Positions 59,076 to 59,285 of a DNA stretch of 59,285 nucleotides are shown here, one piece after another. Under the pieces are notes generated by a model that did no database searches, was not told the DNA's origin, and saw only the letters and a program-made list of their open reading frames with translations. Position 1 is the stretch's first letter. Each line of letters begins with the position of its first letter. A program made the position numbers and the translations under genes. Source of the stretch: Buttiauxella gaviniae ATCC 51604 (GTDB lineage: Bacteria > Pseudomonadota > Gammaproteobacteria > Enterobacterales > Enterobacteriaceae); assembly GCF_001654835.1 (NCBI RefSeq), contig NZ_LXEP01000050.1, positions 1 through 59,285 on the forward strand, given 5' to 3'.

Positions 59076-59285
59076 ATGTCACAACCCTCAATGACTTATC
59101 GTCTCGGCGACCGCGAAGTGGCACGTTTAGGTTACGGTGCCATGCAGCTGGCGGGTCCGGGTGTTTTTGGTCCGGTAAAAGATGAAGCCCGCGCCATTCA
59201 GGTATTGCGTGATGCCGTGGCGAGCGGTGTGAATCATATTGATACCAGCGATTTCTACGGTCCACATGAAACCAATAAGCTTATT
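59076..59285 (+). CDS. Aldo/keto reductase, 3' end beyond the window
   Basis: 70 codons are visible: MSQPSMTYRLGDREVARLGYGAMQLAGPGVFG..., then ASGVNHIDTSDFYGPHETNKLI, which includes the catalytic Asp and Tyr region of the AKR barrel. AAGGAG lies 7 bases before the ATG. It is cytoplasmic (no signal), unlike the exported AKR at 38098. It is divergent from the LysR gene 95 bp upstream. The frame is open at the window end. Confidence 0.88.
   Translation, partial: MSQPSMTYRLGDREVARLGYGAMQLAGPGVFGPVKDEARAIQVLRDAVASGVNHIDTSDFYGPHETNKLI

Overview
The window is a mosaic stretch of an Enterobacteriaceae chromosome. Genes typical of E. coli and its relatives form the backbone: nfrB-nfrA-ybcH, emrE, frmR-frmA, cybB next to gapC, and dbpA. 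The genus cannot be fixed from the sequence alone; something near Buttiauxella, Kluyvera or Enterobacter is a guess. No tRNA, rRNA or CRISPR array was seen.

Layout. 1-3010: the integration end of a lambda-like prophage that continues beyond the left edge (unknown protein, an IscR-like regulator, two small proteins, xis, int). It stops about 100 bp upstream of a cyanide-insensitive-type cytochrome bd operon (cioA, cioB, a DUF2474 small subunit). 5694-11559: ybcH, nfrA and nfrB, a surface-glycan and phage-N4-receptor locus. 11885-20616: emrE, an SDR/HxlR pair, frmRA, an orphan glycosyltransferase, cybB, an intact gapC and dbpA. 20887-23840: a Bor-like lipoprotein, a 168-bp palindromic element, small hypothetical genes and a RES/Xre toxin-antitoxin pair with its own promoter and terminator. 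23929-32502: one giant gene for a cyclic beta-1,2-glucan synthase-like protein.

33778-35458 is a decayed genomic-island fragment with the gene order of the CP4-57 type (klcA/yfjX, radC, cbeA/yfjZ, cbtA/ypjF). Its cbtA has an in-frame amber codon and its klcA is cut at the junction with an MFS gene. 36800-44472 is the most distinctive locus: a CusR/CusS-like two-component system embedded among exported enzymes (dienelactone-hydrolase-like protein, aldo/keto reductase with twin-arginine signal, cupin, carboxymuconolactone-decarboxylase-like protein, exported flavodoxin, alpha/beta hydrolase). The motif CTGACA-N4-TGTCAG occurs in the hydrolase/reductase intergenic region and again just before the cupin gene. 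I infer a dedicated envelope redox or detoxification regulon; its substrate is unknown.

44993-59285 is an accessory region: a secreted protein of unknown function, a GNAT enzyme, a quinone/flavin reductase pair with LysR and a DMT exporter, an orphan solute-binding protein, a GrpB-like protein, a GC-rich MFS/LysR pair, an esterase/DsbA-family/ArsR module sharing GGTACG...CGTACC operators, and a LysR/aldo-keto reductase pair cut by the right edge. A family of short stem-loop repeats is scattered through this part.
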